Positions 34,679 to 43,305 of a stretch of 64,000 nucleotides of DNA are shown here, piece by piece. Origin of the DNA: Paenibacillus rhizovicinus (GTDB taxonomy: Bacteria; Bacillota; Bacilli; Paenibacillales; Paenibacillaceae); NCBI RefSeq assembly GCF_010365285.1, contig NZ_CP048286.1:5816001-5880000 (forward strand), read 5' to 3'. The first letter of the stretch is position 1; each line of letters begins with the position of its first letter. Both the position numbers and the translations under genes were made by a program. The notes below the pieces were generated by a model. That model was not told the origin of the DNA and made no database searches. It saw nothing but the letters and a program-made list of their open reading frames with translations.

Positions 34679-35560
34679 ATGAGGACAAGCAAGCGGAGGC
34701 GGTTACGCAGTACAGCTGCGCTTCTTATCACCTGTTGCCTGCTGGTAACGATGATTTTCAGTCCTGAAAAACATGTTTTCGCAGCTACGGCTCCAGTTGC
34801 GGCTTCGGTTGAAATCGGCAAAACGATGGCGATTTCAATTAACGGATTTTACGTGCTGTTCCCGGGAGAGCAGACGCCTTATCTGAAATCCGGCAGGCTG
34901 ATGGTGCCGCTTCGCGCGTTCGCAAACGCGATCGGAGCAGGCGTCCTGTATGATCAGAAGAGCAGATCGGCCACAATCAGCGCGCTTGGAGAACCTGTTA
35001 AAGGCATTCGGGCAGGCATCGGGTTGGCGGTCTACGATTGGGATCTGCCCTTGCTTCTAAAGCCGGCGCCGGAGATCCGCAACGGGATCATGTTCGTGCC
35101 GGCGACGACAATCTTACAGGGACTTCAAACCTACGGCTGGGAGGCGATGTCGGGTCTATCGGGTACGAAAACGCTGGTCATTAAAGATCTCCTTGCAGCC
35201 TCGGCTTTCCGTATGGTCGCGGCGTTATCCGACGCCGAGCAAGCGCCTTTCCCGGTAGAATCGACGACGCATCCGTATCCTTATTTCCCGATCGGTTCAA
35301 CGATTTCGGAAATCAAAGACTTAACGGGCAAGACGGCGTATGAGCTGACGTTGAAGTTGCAGAACTCGGCCGGTATGCCGGTTCCGGGAAATGGCTCCGA
35401 ATTGGAAATTCATGCCGTAGACGCGGCAAACAAAGAAATAAGCGCGATGACGTTGAAAGGACCGCAACAGGAAACAGGCAAAGCGCAGCTGATTTCCTTC
35501 CATACGACGGTACCGATGGAAACGCAGTTCATCGTATTCCGTTCCAGGATCTTGAAATGA
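34679..35560 (+). CDS. stalk domain (copper amine oxidase N-terminal-like) secreted protein
   Basis: A 293-residue exported protein: basic N terminus (SKRRRLRS), hydrophobic signal segment (about 13-27) and a stalk/copper-amine-oxidase-N domain (residues ~50-170) with the hallmark LMVPLRAFANAIGA and NGIMFVPATT strands. The rest has no family I recognise (FRMVAALSDAE, ELTLKLQNS). Such domains are abundant in Paenibacillaceae envelope proteins and do not imply amine oxidase activity. ATG at 34679 follows AAGGGAAGGG. A terminator follows. Confidence 0.8.
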   Translation: MRTSKRRRLRSTAALLITCCLLVTMIFSPEKHVFAATAPVAASVEIGKTMAISINGFYVLFPGEQTPYLKSGRLMVPLRAFANAIGAGVLYDQKSRSATISALGEPVKGIRAGIGLAVYDWDLPLLLKPAPEIRNGIMFVPATTILQGLQTYGWEAMSGLSGTKTLVIKDLLAASAFRMVAALSDAEQAPFPVESTTHPYPYFPIGSTISEIKDLTGKTAYELTLKLQNSAGMPVPGNGSELEIHAVDAANKEISAMTLKGPQQETGKAQLISFHTTVPMETQFIVFRSRILK

Positions 35561-35607
35561 TTCTAAAATCATCAGGCAATGGCCAATTATGCAACTGCAC
35601 GAGCAGC

Positions 35608-35643
35608 AAGCGATTTCCTGACCGGGAGATCGCTTTATTTTTA
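35608..35643 (+). terminator. intrinsic terminator after the stalk protein gene
   Basis: AAGCGAT ... ATCGCTT hairpin followed by TTATTTTTAG, about 50 bp after the stop codon. Confidence 0.7.
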
Positions 35644-35645
35644 GA

Positions 35646-35674
35646 TTGAAATTACCGCGTCTGCAAGCTATAGT
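35646..35674 (+). promoter_or_regulatory. predicted promoter of the IclR operon
   Basis: TTGAAA (35646-35651) and TATAGT (35669-35674) are separated by 17 bp. The start point would be near 35681, about 60 bp before the GTG start of the IclR gene. Confidence 0.5.
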
Positions 35675-35701
35675 AATAGCTAGAAGGTTTACTATACAGA
35701 A

Positions 35702-35725
35702 GTTGGTTTTTTATATAAAACCAAC
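35702..35725. promoter_or_regulatory. 24-bp palindrome, probable IclR operator
   Basis: GTTGGTTTT and AAAACCAAC are perfect 9-bp inverted arms around TTATAT. It lies inside the predicted leader, 16 bp before the IclR start codon, a place that fits autorepression. The lack of a T tract and the AT-rich centre argue against a terminator. Confidence 0.5.
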
Positions 35726-35741
35726 GTAATGGGGCGATGGA

Positions 35742-36500
35742 GTGTCAGAGCAACGAAAGTACTGGGTTCCGGCGCTGGAGAAAGCCGACAACGTGCTGGC
35801 CGTCCTTGCCGCCGAACCGGCTCGGCACAAGCTGATCGACTTGTCCAGACGGCTGGACATCAACAAGAGCTCGATGTTCTCGCTGCTGAATACGATGGAA
35901 ACGCTGCAGTGGGTGAAACGCGGGGAAGGCGACACGTATTCGCTCGGTCATGCGTTCGCCGCTTACGGGTCGTCGTACATGAAGAGCTACGATCTCGGCC
36001 GAATGTTCCAAGCGGAAGCGTCGGCAGCGCGGGATCGGCTGCAGGAAACGATTCAACTGGCGAAGCTGGAAGGCAATCAGGTGTTCTATCTAGGCAAAGT
36101 GGAAGCGCTGTCGCCGGTCCGATTGCAATCCGAGCCCGGCATGCTTCTGCCGGCGCATGCGACTGCTCTCGGCAAAGCGATGCTCGCGGAGCTGGGCGAC
36201 GACGAGCTCAAGCGGCTGTATCCGGCATCCGAGCTGCCGCCGCTTACGCCGCATTCGATTCCGACGCGCGAAGCGCTGTTCCGGCAGCTGCAGGAAATCC
36301 GGGAGCAGGGGTTTGCCAGGGACGACCAGGAATCGGTCATGGGCTTCCGCTGCGTCGCCGCCGTTATTCGAGGCGGGGAAGGCCGGACATTGGCGGCCGT
36401 CAGCTGCTCCATGCTGCTGCATCAATGGGACGCGAAAGGCGAAGAAGCAAGAACGGAGATGCTGGCGCTCGCCCGCAGATTGTCCGTTCAACGTTCATAA
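35742..36500 (+). CDS. IclR family transcriptional regulator
   Basis: A 252-residue regulator with an N-terminal winged helix (DLSRRLDINKSSMFSLLNTME) and the C-terminal IclR effector domain (LLPAHATALGKAMLAEL, FARDDQESVMGFRCVAAVI, LAAVSCSMLL). GTG at 35742 is the start, with a weak GGGGCGATGG site in front. It heads a run of sugar-acid catabolic genes and is followed 18 bp later by the dehydrogenase. The palindrome at 35702-35725 is its likely target. The effector is probably a pathway intermediate such as a keto-deoxy sugar acid. Confidence 0.9.
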   Translation: MSEQRKYWVPALEKADNVLAVLAAEPARHKLIDLSRRLDINKSSMFSLLNTMETLQWVKRGEGDTYSLGHAFAAYGSSYMKSYDLGRMFQAEASAARDRLQETIQLAKLEGNQVFYLGKVEALSPVRLQSEPGMLLPAHATALGKAMLAELGDDELKRLYPASELPPLTPHSIPTREALFRQLQEIREQGFARDDQESVMGFRCVAAVIRGGEGRTLAAVSCSMLLHQWDAKGEEARTEMLALARRLSVQRS

Positions 36501-36518
36501 TGAAGAGGAGATGAAGAC

Positions 36519-37292
36519 ATGCGGTTGAAAGACAAAGTCATTCTTATTACGGGTTCGGGTTCCGGCATCGGCAAGGCGACTGCGCTGCTGTTCGCAAGCG
36601 AAGGCGCGAAGCTGATCATCAACGATCTGTCCGAGCAGCACGGCACCGACACGGTGAAGGAAATCGAGGCGGCTGGCGGCGAAGCGATTTTCATTCGCGC
36701 CGACGTTACGAATCCCGCAGATGTATCGGCCATGGTCGATCAGATCATCGCGAAATACGGCGTCATCGACGTATTGTTCAACAATGCCGGCATCAGCGGC
36801 GTCGGCTTGCTGCACGAGATCGAGCCGGAAGCCTGGGACCGCGTTATGAACGTGAACATTCGCGGCGTATTCCTGCCGAGCAAATACGTTATCCCTCACA
36901 TGATCGAGGCTCGCAAAGGCTCCATCATTAATATGTCTTCCTGCGTCGCGGAAATCGGACTTGCCCGCCGCGCATCCTACGCCGCAACGAAAGGCGCCGT
37001 TCTGGCGCTGACGAAATCGATGCAAGTCGATTACGCGCAATACCATATTCGCGTCAATGCGCTGCTTCCGGGCACGATCATGACGCCGTTCGTCGAGAAC
37101 TACTTGAAGACGTCGTACAGCAACAAAGAAGAAGCCATTGCCGGCCTGCAGAAGCGCCAGCTCAGCGAAGAGCTTGGATTGCCGGAGGATGTTGCGAAGG
37201 CCGCGTTGTTCCTGGCTTCCGACGAATCGAGCTTCGTTATGGGCGCTCCGCTCTACGTGGACGGCGGCGTCGTCTTCGGGAAGAATGCCTAA
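36519..37292 (+). CDS. SDR family oxidoreductase
   Basis: A 257-residue classical short-chain dehydrogenase: TGSGSGIGKAT cofactor motif, NNAGISG, catalytic Ser (NMSSCVAEIG) and YAATK (Tyr-X3-Lys), and DGGVVFGKNA at the end. Within this operon (IclR, SDR, FAH-fold hydrolase, lactonase) it best fits a sugar or 2-keto-3-deoxy-sugar-acid dehydrogenase, for example of L-fucose/L-fuconate. That assignment is from context. AAGAGGAGATG precedes ATG. Confidence 0.87.
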   Translation: MRLKDKVILITGSGSGIGKATALLFASEGAKLIINDLSEQHGTDTVKEIEAAGGEAIFIRADVTNPADVSAMVDQIIAKYGVIDVLFNNAGISGVGLLHEIEPEAWDRVMNVNIRGVFLPSKYVIPHMIEARKGSIINMSSCVAEIGLARRASYAATKGAVLALTKSMQVDYAQYHIRVNALLPGTIMTPFVENYLKTSYSNKEEAIAGLQKRQLSEELGLPEDVAKAALFLASDESSFVMGAPLYVDGGVVFGKNA

Positions 37293-37388
37293 GCGCTGAC
37301 CGCAATCGTATCGTATTCTTGTATAAACGTTAACTTGAGCCGACATGGCTGCCATAGGGATGAATTATTATTAGGAGGGAATACCAGA

Positions 37389-38297
37389 ATGAAATTGATC
37401 AGCATATCGAAACAAGGCCGCAACGCATTGGGCGTCGTAACGGAGAACGGGGTAATCGACGTGGAGCTTGCTCTGACGGCGGAAGCGTCCCGGGCAAACA
37501 CAGAGGTGCCGGCGGATGTGATGGCGGTCATCGAGGGCGGAGAAAAGGCACTGGAAGCGCTGAGCGGATTCATCGCATCGTTACCTTCGACTGGCAACGA
37601 ATCTTACGTCCGCAGCGAGGAAGAGATCGAGTGGGGACCATGCGTGACGGCGCCGAACAAAATCATCTGCGTCGGCCTTAACTACCGGAAGCATGCGGAA
37701 GAAACGAACGCGCCGATTCCGCAATTCCCGATTCTTTTCAATAAGTTCAACAACACGCTGACGGGCCACTTGAAAGATATCGTCGTTCCGAAAGTGACGG
37801 AGAAGCTGGATTACGAAGCAGAGCTGGTCATCGTGATCGGCAAGCAGGTGAAATACGTGGCCAAAGAAGACGCGCTGAGCCATGTATTCGGCTATTGCGC
37901 GGTCAACGACTTGTCCGCGCGCGATCTGCAAATGCGGACGCAGCAATGGCTGCTGGGCAAAACCTGCGACGATTTCAGCCCGCTGGGACCTTACCTCGTG
38001 ACAGCTGACGAAGTCGGCAATCCGAATGATTTGACGATCAAAGCGATCGTTAACGGCGAGGTTCGTCAGAACTCCAACACGTCTGATATGATTTTCCACT
38101 GCGACGAAATCGTAAGTTATATTTCGCAGCATATGACGCTCGTACCGGGTGACGTCATTCTGACGGGCACGCCGGAAGGCGTCGTGCTGGGACTGCCGGA
38201 AGCGCAGCAAGTCTACTTGAAGCCGGGCGACGAAGTCACGATCGAAATCGAGAAGCTGGGCAAGCTGACGAACCGTTTCGTCGCGGATTTGGCATGA
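37389..38297 (+). CDS. fumarylacetoacetate hydrolase family protein
   Basis: A 302-residue FAH-fold enzyme. The metal-binding core is recognisable in KIICVGLNYRKHAEE, YEAELVIVIGK and CAVNDLSARDLQ; LTGTPEGVVLGL is the C-terminal signature. Family members cleave C-C bonds of diketo acids; in the non-phosphorylated L-fucose route this is 2,4-diketo-3-deoxy-L-fuconate hydrolase. ATG at 37389 follows AGGAGGGA. The stop overlaps the next start (ATGA). Confidence 0.87.
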   Translation: MKLISISKQGRNALGVVTENGVIDVELALTAEASRANTEVPADVMAVIEGGEKALEALSGFIASLPSTGNESYVRSEEEIEWGPCVTAPNKIICVGLNYRKHAEETNAPIPQFPILFNKFNNTLTGHLKDIVVPKVTEKLDYEAELVIVIGKQVKYVAKEDALSHVFGYCAVNDLSARDLQMRTQQWLLGKTCDDFSPLGPYLVTADEVGNPNDLTIKAIVNGEVRQNSNTSDMIFHCDEIVSYISQHMTLVPGDVILTGTPEGVVLGLPEAQQVYLKPGDEVTIEIEKLGKLTNRFVADLA

Positions 38298-39145
38298 GCC
38301 GAACGATCGATTCGCATCAGCATTATTGGAAGCTCGACCGCGGCGATTACGGCTGGCTGACGCCGGAAGCGGGGCCGATTCTGTATCGGGATTACGCGCC
38401 GGGGGATCTGGAGCCTGAACTGGAACGCGCAGGCTTTCAACGGACGATCGTCGTCCAGGCGGCCCAAACGCATGCGGAAACCGACTACATGCTGGAGCTG
38501 GCGGATCATTCGGAATCCATCGCAGGCGTCGTCGGATGGCTTGATTTCCAAGCTCCCGACTGGCGATCCGCGCTGGAGCGGTTCCATGCGAATCCCAAGT
38601 TCGTCGGTATCCGCGTCATGATCCAGGAAATGGAAGACGCATCCGAAGTGCTGCAACCATATAGTGTAGAGGCACTGCAGGTTCTGGCCGATATTGGGCT
38701 TCCTGTCGATCTGGTCATGCGGGCGCATCAACTGCCGGAAACGATCGAGCTGCTGAAGCGAGTGCCGGGACTGCGCGCGGTCATCGATCATATCGGTAAG
38801 CCGCAGATCGCTCAAGGTATCTTCGAGCCGTGGGCGAGCCAGATTAAGGAGCTTGCCGACAGCAATCCCGGACTCTACTGCAAGCTGTCCGGCCTGTTGA
38901 CGGAAGCGGATCACCAATCGTGGCAGCCGGAGCAGTTTACGGCTTATGTCCGGCATGTCGTAGAATGCTTCGGCATCGAGCGCGTCATGTTCGGCAGCGA
39001 CTGGCCGGTATGCTTGCTCGCGGGCAGCTACGAGGATGTCCGCAGCGTATTGCGCGCGGCGCTTCCGGAAGCATTGACCGAGCAGCAGCTTGCGGCCGTC
39101 TATGGAGACAATGCGGCGGCCTTCTACAAGCTGCCGGCTGAATAA
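38294..39145 (+). CDS. amidohydrolase family lactonase (L-fuconolactonase-like, COG3618)
   Basis: A 283-residue TIM-barrel hydrolase starting with IDSHQHYW (first metal/catalytic histidines), with VIDHIGKP and MFGSDWPVC as further signatures and a final GDNAAAFYKL. COG3618 proteins open sugar-acid lactones, for instance L-fucono- or L-rhamnono-lactone. ATGA overlap with the FAH gene couples them. A dehydratase needed for a complete L-fuconate route is not in this window. Confidence 0.87.
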   Translation: MSRTIDSHQHYWKLDRGDYGWLTPEAGPILYRDYAPGDLEPELERAGFQRTIVVQAAQTHAETDYMLELADHSESIAGVVGWLDFQAPDWRSALERFHANPKFVGIRVMIQEMEDASEVLQPYSVEALQVLADIGLPVDLVMRAHQLPETIELLKRVPGLRAVIDHIGKPQIAQGIFEPWASQIKELADSNPGLYCKLSGLLTEADHQSWQPEQFTAYVRHVVECFGIERVMFGSDWPVCLLAGSYEDVRSVLRAALPEALTEQQLAAVYGDNAAAFYKLPAE

Positions 39146-39159
39146 ATAAGCAAGGAAGC

Positions 39160-39191
39160 AGCTCCCGTCGACAACGACGGGAGCTTTTTTG
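39160..39191 (+). terminator. intrinsic terminator of the IclR operon
   Basis: AGCTCCCGTCG / CGACGGGAGCT with loop ACAA, followed by TTTTTT. Confidence 0.92.
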
Positions 39192-39381
39192 TTCTCGTGC
39201 AGGCAGCAGGCATCCTCAATACATCCTATGCAGTCGTGCTTTTCGGCTAAATAAATGCACGGTGAAATACGAATACTTTTGCTGACGATTACGTCCCGAG
39301 ACCGTTGACAGACAACATTCGATCTCGTATAGTCGAAATGGACTATATGATGTCACTATCGTTTCGAAGGAGAGAAGAGCG

Positions 39382-40053
39382 ATGGCCACACGCAAAGTAT
39401 CCAATATGCTGGCACTCGCGGTCTTATCGCTGCTCAATGAGAAACCGATGCATCCGTACGAGATGTCTGCCACGATGAAGCAGCGCGGCATTCCCGACGT
39501 CATCAAGCTGAACAACGGTTCGCTGTACTCCGTCGTGGAGGCGCTGCTGAGGCAGGGGTGGATCATTCCGCTGGAAACGCAGCGGGAGGGGAGGCATCCG
39601 GAACGGACGATCTATGCGCCGACGGAAGCGGGCAGGCTGGGATTTCACGACTGGATCCGGGAATTGATTTACGAGCCGGTCAAGGAATATCCGCATTTTC
39701 CGGCTGCCATGTCCTTCATCGGACATATTCCTCCGCTGGAAACGGTCGAGCTGATCGAACGCCGCATCGGGTTCATCAGGAAGTCGGTCGCCGAACGGCG
39801 GGCGGGCATCGAATTTTCCAGGACGCACGGGCTTTCGCGGATCTTCCTTATGGAGGCAGAGTTTATCGTCCACCAAATGGAAGCCGAGCTGAGCTGGCTG
39901 CTGGCATTCAGGGAAGACATCAAGAACGGCAGTCTTACGGAGCAATCGGACGGGGACATGATTTGGCATATGACCGTGCCTTCCGACGAGGAACTGCAAC
40001 TGCAATCGAAAAAGAATCTGGAGGGAACTACGAACCATGAGCGCACAACGTAA
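39382..40053 (+). CDS. PadR family transcriptional regulator
   Basis: A 223-residue regulator with the PadR winged helix (LAVLSLLNEKPMHPYEM, GSLYSVVEALLRQGW, RTIYAPTEAGR) and a helical C-terminal domain of the larger PadR-like kind. It overlaps the MFS gene by 17 bp and presumably represses it, with a drug or toxic compound relieving repression. GAAGGAGAG lies in front of ATG. Confidence 0.9.
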   Translation: MATRKVSNMLALAVLSLLNEKPMHPYEMSATMKQRGIPDVIKLNNGSLYSVVEALLRQGWIIPLETQREGRHPERTIYAPTEAGRLGFHDWIRELIYEPVKEYPHFPAAMSFIGHIPPLETVELIERRIGFIRKSVAERRAGIEFSRTHGLSRIFLMEAEFIVHQMEAELSWLLAFREDIKNGSLTEQSDGDMIWHMTVPSDEELQLQSKKNLEGTTNHERTT

Positions 40054-41569
40054 TAATGTCGGCATTGTTGTCGCCGGTCTGCTGCTTGGCATTCTGATGG
40101 CATCCATGGATAACACGATCGTGGCGACCGCGATGGGCACCATCGTCGGCGAGCTCGGCGGGTTGGACAAATTCGTATGGGTCACGTCGGCCTATATGGT
40201 CGCCGAAATGGCGGGAATGCCGATTTTCGGCAAGCTGTCCGATATGTACGGACGCAAGAAATTTTTTATCTTCGGTATCTTGATGTTCATGCTGGGTTCC
40301 ATTCTGTGCGGGACGGCAACGTCCATCGTGCAATTGAGCATTTACCGTGCCGTTCAAGGCATCGGGGGCGGCGCGCTAGTACCGATCGCCTTCACGATCA
40401 TGTTCGACGCCGTTCCTGCGGAAAGCCGCGGCAAGCTTGGCGGATTGTTCGGCGCCGTATTCGGCTTGTCGAGTATTTTCGGGCCGCTGCTTGGCGCGTA
40501 CATTACCGAATACATTCATTGGGAATGGATTTTCTACATCAACCTGCCGCTCGGCCTGATCGCATTCGTCATGATTGCTTTCTTCTATAAAGAATCGGTG
40601 CAGCACAGCAAGCAGAAGATCGACTGGGGCGGCGCGGTCGCGCTTGTCGGCGCAGTCGTCTGCCTCATGTTCGCGCTTGAGCTTGGCGGCAAGAACTACG
40701 CTTGGGATTCCGGCGTTATTCTGAGCTTGTTCGGCGGATTCGCGGTACTGGTCATCGCATTCATCTTGATCGAACGCGTCGTCAATGAACCGATTATCAA
40801 GTTCAGCATGTTCAAGGACCGGCTGTATTGGTCGAGCAACGCGATCGCGATGTTCAGCGGCGCGGCATTCGTAACGGCTTCGGTCTATATCCCGATTTAC
40901 ATTCAAGGCGTGTTCGGCGGCAAATCGACGGACTCCGGCCTCGTGCTGCTGCCGATGATGGTCGGTTCAGTAGTGACGGCAACCATGGGCGGCGCGCTCA
41001 TGATGAAGACGACGTTCCGCTCGCTGATGATCCCGACGCTGGCCTTGCTGACGGTCGGCAACATTTTGCTTACGACGCTCGGCGTGGAGTCGCACCGCTA
41101 TACGGTCGTCATCTTCATGATCCTGGTCGGACTCGGCATCGGGGCTTCGTTCTCCGTGCTCAGCAATGCCGCGATCTTCTCGTTCCCCCCGAATGAGCGG
41201 GGCACGGCAAGCGCAACGCTGAACTTCCTTCGTTCGCTCGGCATGACGATCGGCATTACGGTCTTCGGCATCATTCAAAGCCACACGATGATGAACCAGT
41301 TCGCCTCGTTGTTCAGCGCGGACGAGAAGAGCCAACTGCCGAAGGAAGTCAATTTGAGCGATCCGCGCGCGATTCTGGCGCCTGAATTGCGGAAGCATAT
41401 TCCGCAGGAAATTCTCGATAAGATTACGTCGGGCCTCTCGTACTCCATCACCCATACCTTTGCCTGGGCGATCATTCCTTCCGCGCTGGCGCTGTTCTTC
41501 GCCTTCTTCATGGGCCGCCGAAAACTGAGTGAAATGGAGCATGCCGACTACACGCCTTCTTCACATTAA
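40037..41569 (+). CDS. MFS multidrug efflux transporter (DHA2/EmrB-QacA type)
   Basis: A 510-residue proton-coupled exporter with about 14 hydrophobic segments. Motif A is GKLSDMYGRKKFF, motif C-like GAVFGLSSIFGPLLGAY, and the start SMDNTIVATAM is typical of DHA2 proteins. Its ATG at 40037 lies within the PadR gene and has GGAGGG upstream, so it is translated from the same message. It probably pumps an amphipathic toxic compound. Confidence 0.92.
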   Translation: MSAQRNNVGIVVAGLLLGILMASMDNTIVATAMGTIVGELGGLDKFVWVTSAYMVAEMAGMPIFGKLSDMYGRKKFFIFGILMFMLGSILCGTATSIVQLSIYRAVQGIGGGALVPIAFTIMFDAVPAESRGKLGGLFGAVFGLSSIFGPLLGAYITEYIHWEWIFYINLPLGLIAFVMIAFFYKESVQHSKQKIDWGGAVALVGAVVCLMFALELGGKNYAWDSGVILSLFGGFAVLVIAFILIERVVNEPIIKFSMFKDRLYWSSNAIAMFSGAAFVTASVYIPIYIQGVFGGKSTDSGLVLLPMMVGSVVTATMGGALMMKTTFRSLMIPTLALLTVGNILLTTLGVESHRYTVVIFMILVGLGIGASFSVLSNAAIFSFPPNERGTASATLNFLRSLGMTIGITVFGIIQSHTMMNQFASLFSADEKSQLPKEVNLSDPRAILAPELRKHIPQEILDKITSGLSYSITHTFAWAIIPSALALFFAFFMGRRKLSEMEHADYTPSSH

Positions 41570-41643
41570 GGCGACGAGTTAACATTTTAATAAAGAGATT
41601 AAAAAACCATTTAAAAAAAACCATTTTTAATAAACATTTTAAT

Positions 41644-41692
41644 AAGTCCGGTGACTTGAGACTTTTGTGCTCGGTAACCCGGGCTTTTTTTT
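41644..41692 (+). terminator. probable terminator of the PadR-MFS operon
   Basis: AAGTCCGGTGAC pairs with GTAACCCGGGCTT (one bulge, one G-U) and runs into eight T residues. Just upstream, AACATTTTAATAA is repeated exactly at 41581-41593 and 41633-41645. Confidence 0.55.
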
Positions 41693-41744
41693 GTGCTTGC
41701 AGCAGGCGGGTTAACCCAATTTCAACCTACTTTCAACCCACTTT

Positions 41745-42544
41745 CAAAAGCGTTTCACAACCCCCTAAATCCCCCTTGCCTAAGGGGGACCCCAAGGACT
41801 CCGTCCCTGGACCCGGATTTTGCGTGCCTGCAACTGGGCCGTCTTCGAAGCTGCTTTGGTGGAGGGCTCGTTTTCGTCCGCTGGCGCGGATACACTTTCA
41901 GGTGGCGTTCTTTCGTTACTTGTTGCCTGAAGTTAGTTCTTCAACCCAATATCAAAGGCGTTCATAACCTCTAAACCCACCTTCTAAAACGTTTCACAAC
42001 CCTCTGAACCCACTTTCATAGGCGTTTCACAACCCTCTGAACCTACTTTCAAAGGCATTCACAACCTCAAAACCCACGTTCAAAAGCGTTTCACAACTCC
42101 CTAAATCCCCCTTCTCTCAAGGGGGCCCCCAAGGACTCCGTCCCTGGACCCGGATTTTGCATGCCTGCTACTGGGCCGTCTTCGAAGCTGCTTTGGTGGA
42201 GGGCTCGTTTTCGTCCGCTGGCGCGGACACACTTTCAGGTGGCGTCCTTTCGTTACTTGTTGCCTGAAGTTAGTTTTTACAAATCTTCTTTCGAAAGAGT
42301 TTTACAATCTTTCTTCAACCTACTTTCAAAGGCGTTCACAACCTCAAAACCCACGTTCAAAAGCGTTTCACAACTCCCTAAATCCCCCTTCTCTCAAGGG
42401 GGACCCCAAGGACTCCGTCCCTGGACCCGGAATTTTGCATGCCTGCAACTGGGCCGTCTTCGAAGCTGCTTTGGTGGAGGATTCGTTTTCGTCCGTTGTC
42501 ACGGACACACTTTCAGGTGGCGTTCTAGACTACGTCCTGCCTGA
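41745..42544. repeat. three copies of a ~195-bp non-coding repeat with tandem minisatellite
   Basis: Long copies lie at 41745-41938, 42081-42275 and 42358-about 42544, beginning CAAAAGCGTTTCACAAC. Each carries two hairpins: CCCCCTT/AAGGGGG and AAGGAC/GTCCCT. The second and third copies also share a ~40-bp leader. Between copies 1 and 2 a ~32-bp unit (CGTTTCACAACCCTCTGAAC...) is repeated four to five times with variation. No frame here has coding character or a ribosome site. It may be an expanding intergenic repeat family that recurs elsewhere in the genome. Confidence 0.85.
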
Positions 42545-42575
42545 TAGGGGCTGGGGCTACGTCTCTGAGGTGAGC

Positions 42576-42648
42576 TAACGAATCGAGGAAGCCTTATATA
42601 GCCGTATCAGAGGCAAAAAGTATCGTAACGAATCTCAGCATCCTTATT
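42576..42648. repeat. degenerate 23-bp direct repeat
   Basis: TAACGAATCGAGGAAGCCTTAT (42576 on) and TAACGAATCTCAGCATCCTTAT (42626 on) are similar and 50 bp apart. They lie between the 195-bp repeats and the GC-rich tract. No gene is visible in 42545-42757. Confidence 0.35.
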
Positions 42649-42757
42649 CTGCCGATTTACCTCGGGAATGAGTCGTTTTCTTCAAAATAAGGCGTATAGG
42701 ATTCCTTAGCCTGTGTAAGATGTGCATTTTAACTGTTTAAGGTTTGTACGATTCGTT

Positions 42758-42976
42758 GGCCCCCTCCTCGGCCCCCGCCTCGGCCCCGGCCACCGGCCCC
42801 GGCCCCGGCCGCCGCCCCCAGCCTCGGCCACCGGCCCCAGCCCCAGCCCCGGCCCCAGCCCCGGCCCCAGCCTCGGCCCCCGCCTCGGCCCCAGCCCCGG
42901 CCCCGGCCCCAGCCCCGGCCCCCGGCCCCGCCCCGGCCCGGCGGCCCCGCCCCGGCCCGGCGGCCCCGCCGCAGCC
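42758..42976. repeat. GC-rich simple repeat, C/G-strand-biased
   Basis: About 220 bp built from irregular CCCCGGCC, CCCCAGCC and CCTCGGCC hexamers to octamers. On the minus strand it is a long run of GGGGCC-like blocks that could form G-quadruplexes. All three plus frames are open and would give Pro/Gly/Ala/Arg low-complexity peptides, but there is no ribosome site, so it is not counted as coding. The following ACCCCCGGGACTCTGTCCCGG is a degenerate echo of the GGACTCCGTCCC part of the 195-bp repeat. Confidence 0.85.
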
Positions 42977-43113
42977 ACGGACCCCCGGGACTCTGTCCCG
43001 GTATAAGGCGCATCATATGCGTCAATTCGACTAGATTCATAGTTCTCTCAACAATTCTCGCTATAGTTCTAGATGCTGGATCTGCTACTGCGTCTATTGC
43101 AGAATTCACAGTG

Positions 43114-43131
43114 CCGGCAAGGGTTTGCCGG
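43114..43131. other. short perfect hairpin
   Basis: CCGGCAA and TTGCCGG around a GGGT loop, 30 bp before the first Pho-box-like repeat. It may be a transcription stop isolating the repeat block from the pst operon, though no T run follows. Confidence 0.4.
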
Positions 43132-43160
43132 ACGTTGCACTAATTCTTCCATGGAGAATA

Positions 43161-43246
43161 TTAACAATTTCTCCACAATAGATTAACGGCCACTTAACAA
43201 TACCCCGGGTAGGATTAACGACCCCTTAACAATATATGCCTATAAT
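43161..43246 (+). promoter_or_regulatory. Pho-box promoter 1 (stalk-pstS1 operon)
   Basis: TTAACA-like hexamers at 43161 (TTAACA), 43172 (TCCACA), 43183 (TTAACG), 43194 (TTAACA), 43215 (TTAACG) and 43226 (TTAACA), mostly on an 11-bp period as in Bacillus PhoP boxes. The -10 TATAAT is at 43241-43246, 15 bp after the start of the last box. No -35 hexamer is present, as expected for a PhoP-activated promoter. Confidence 0.8.
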
Positions 43247-43305
43247 CGGTCTTGTACATAACGACGAAGGAAACCAAACCATTTCAGAAGGGTGATCACA
43301 GTCAA

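Noticed and set aside
37315-37340. LacI-type operator (TATAAACGTTAACTT) before the FAH gene
   Set aside because: It is inside the IclR operon, does not match the 15-mer of the LacI operon and lacks a promoter; probably chance.
41581-41645. Insertion-sequence target duplication (AACATTTTAATAA repeated)
   Set aside because: Only 39 bp lie between the copies, with no inverted ends or transposase remains.
41940-42366. CRISPR array
   Set aside because: The ~32-bp units are directly adjacent without unique spacers, vary in sequence, and no cas genes are near.
42706-43109. Pro/Gly-rich proteins coded by the GC-rich tract on either strand
   Set aside because: All frames are open only because the tract lacks stop codons; there is no ribosome site and no amphipathic or motif structure.
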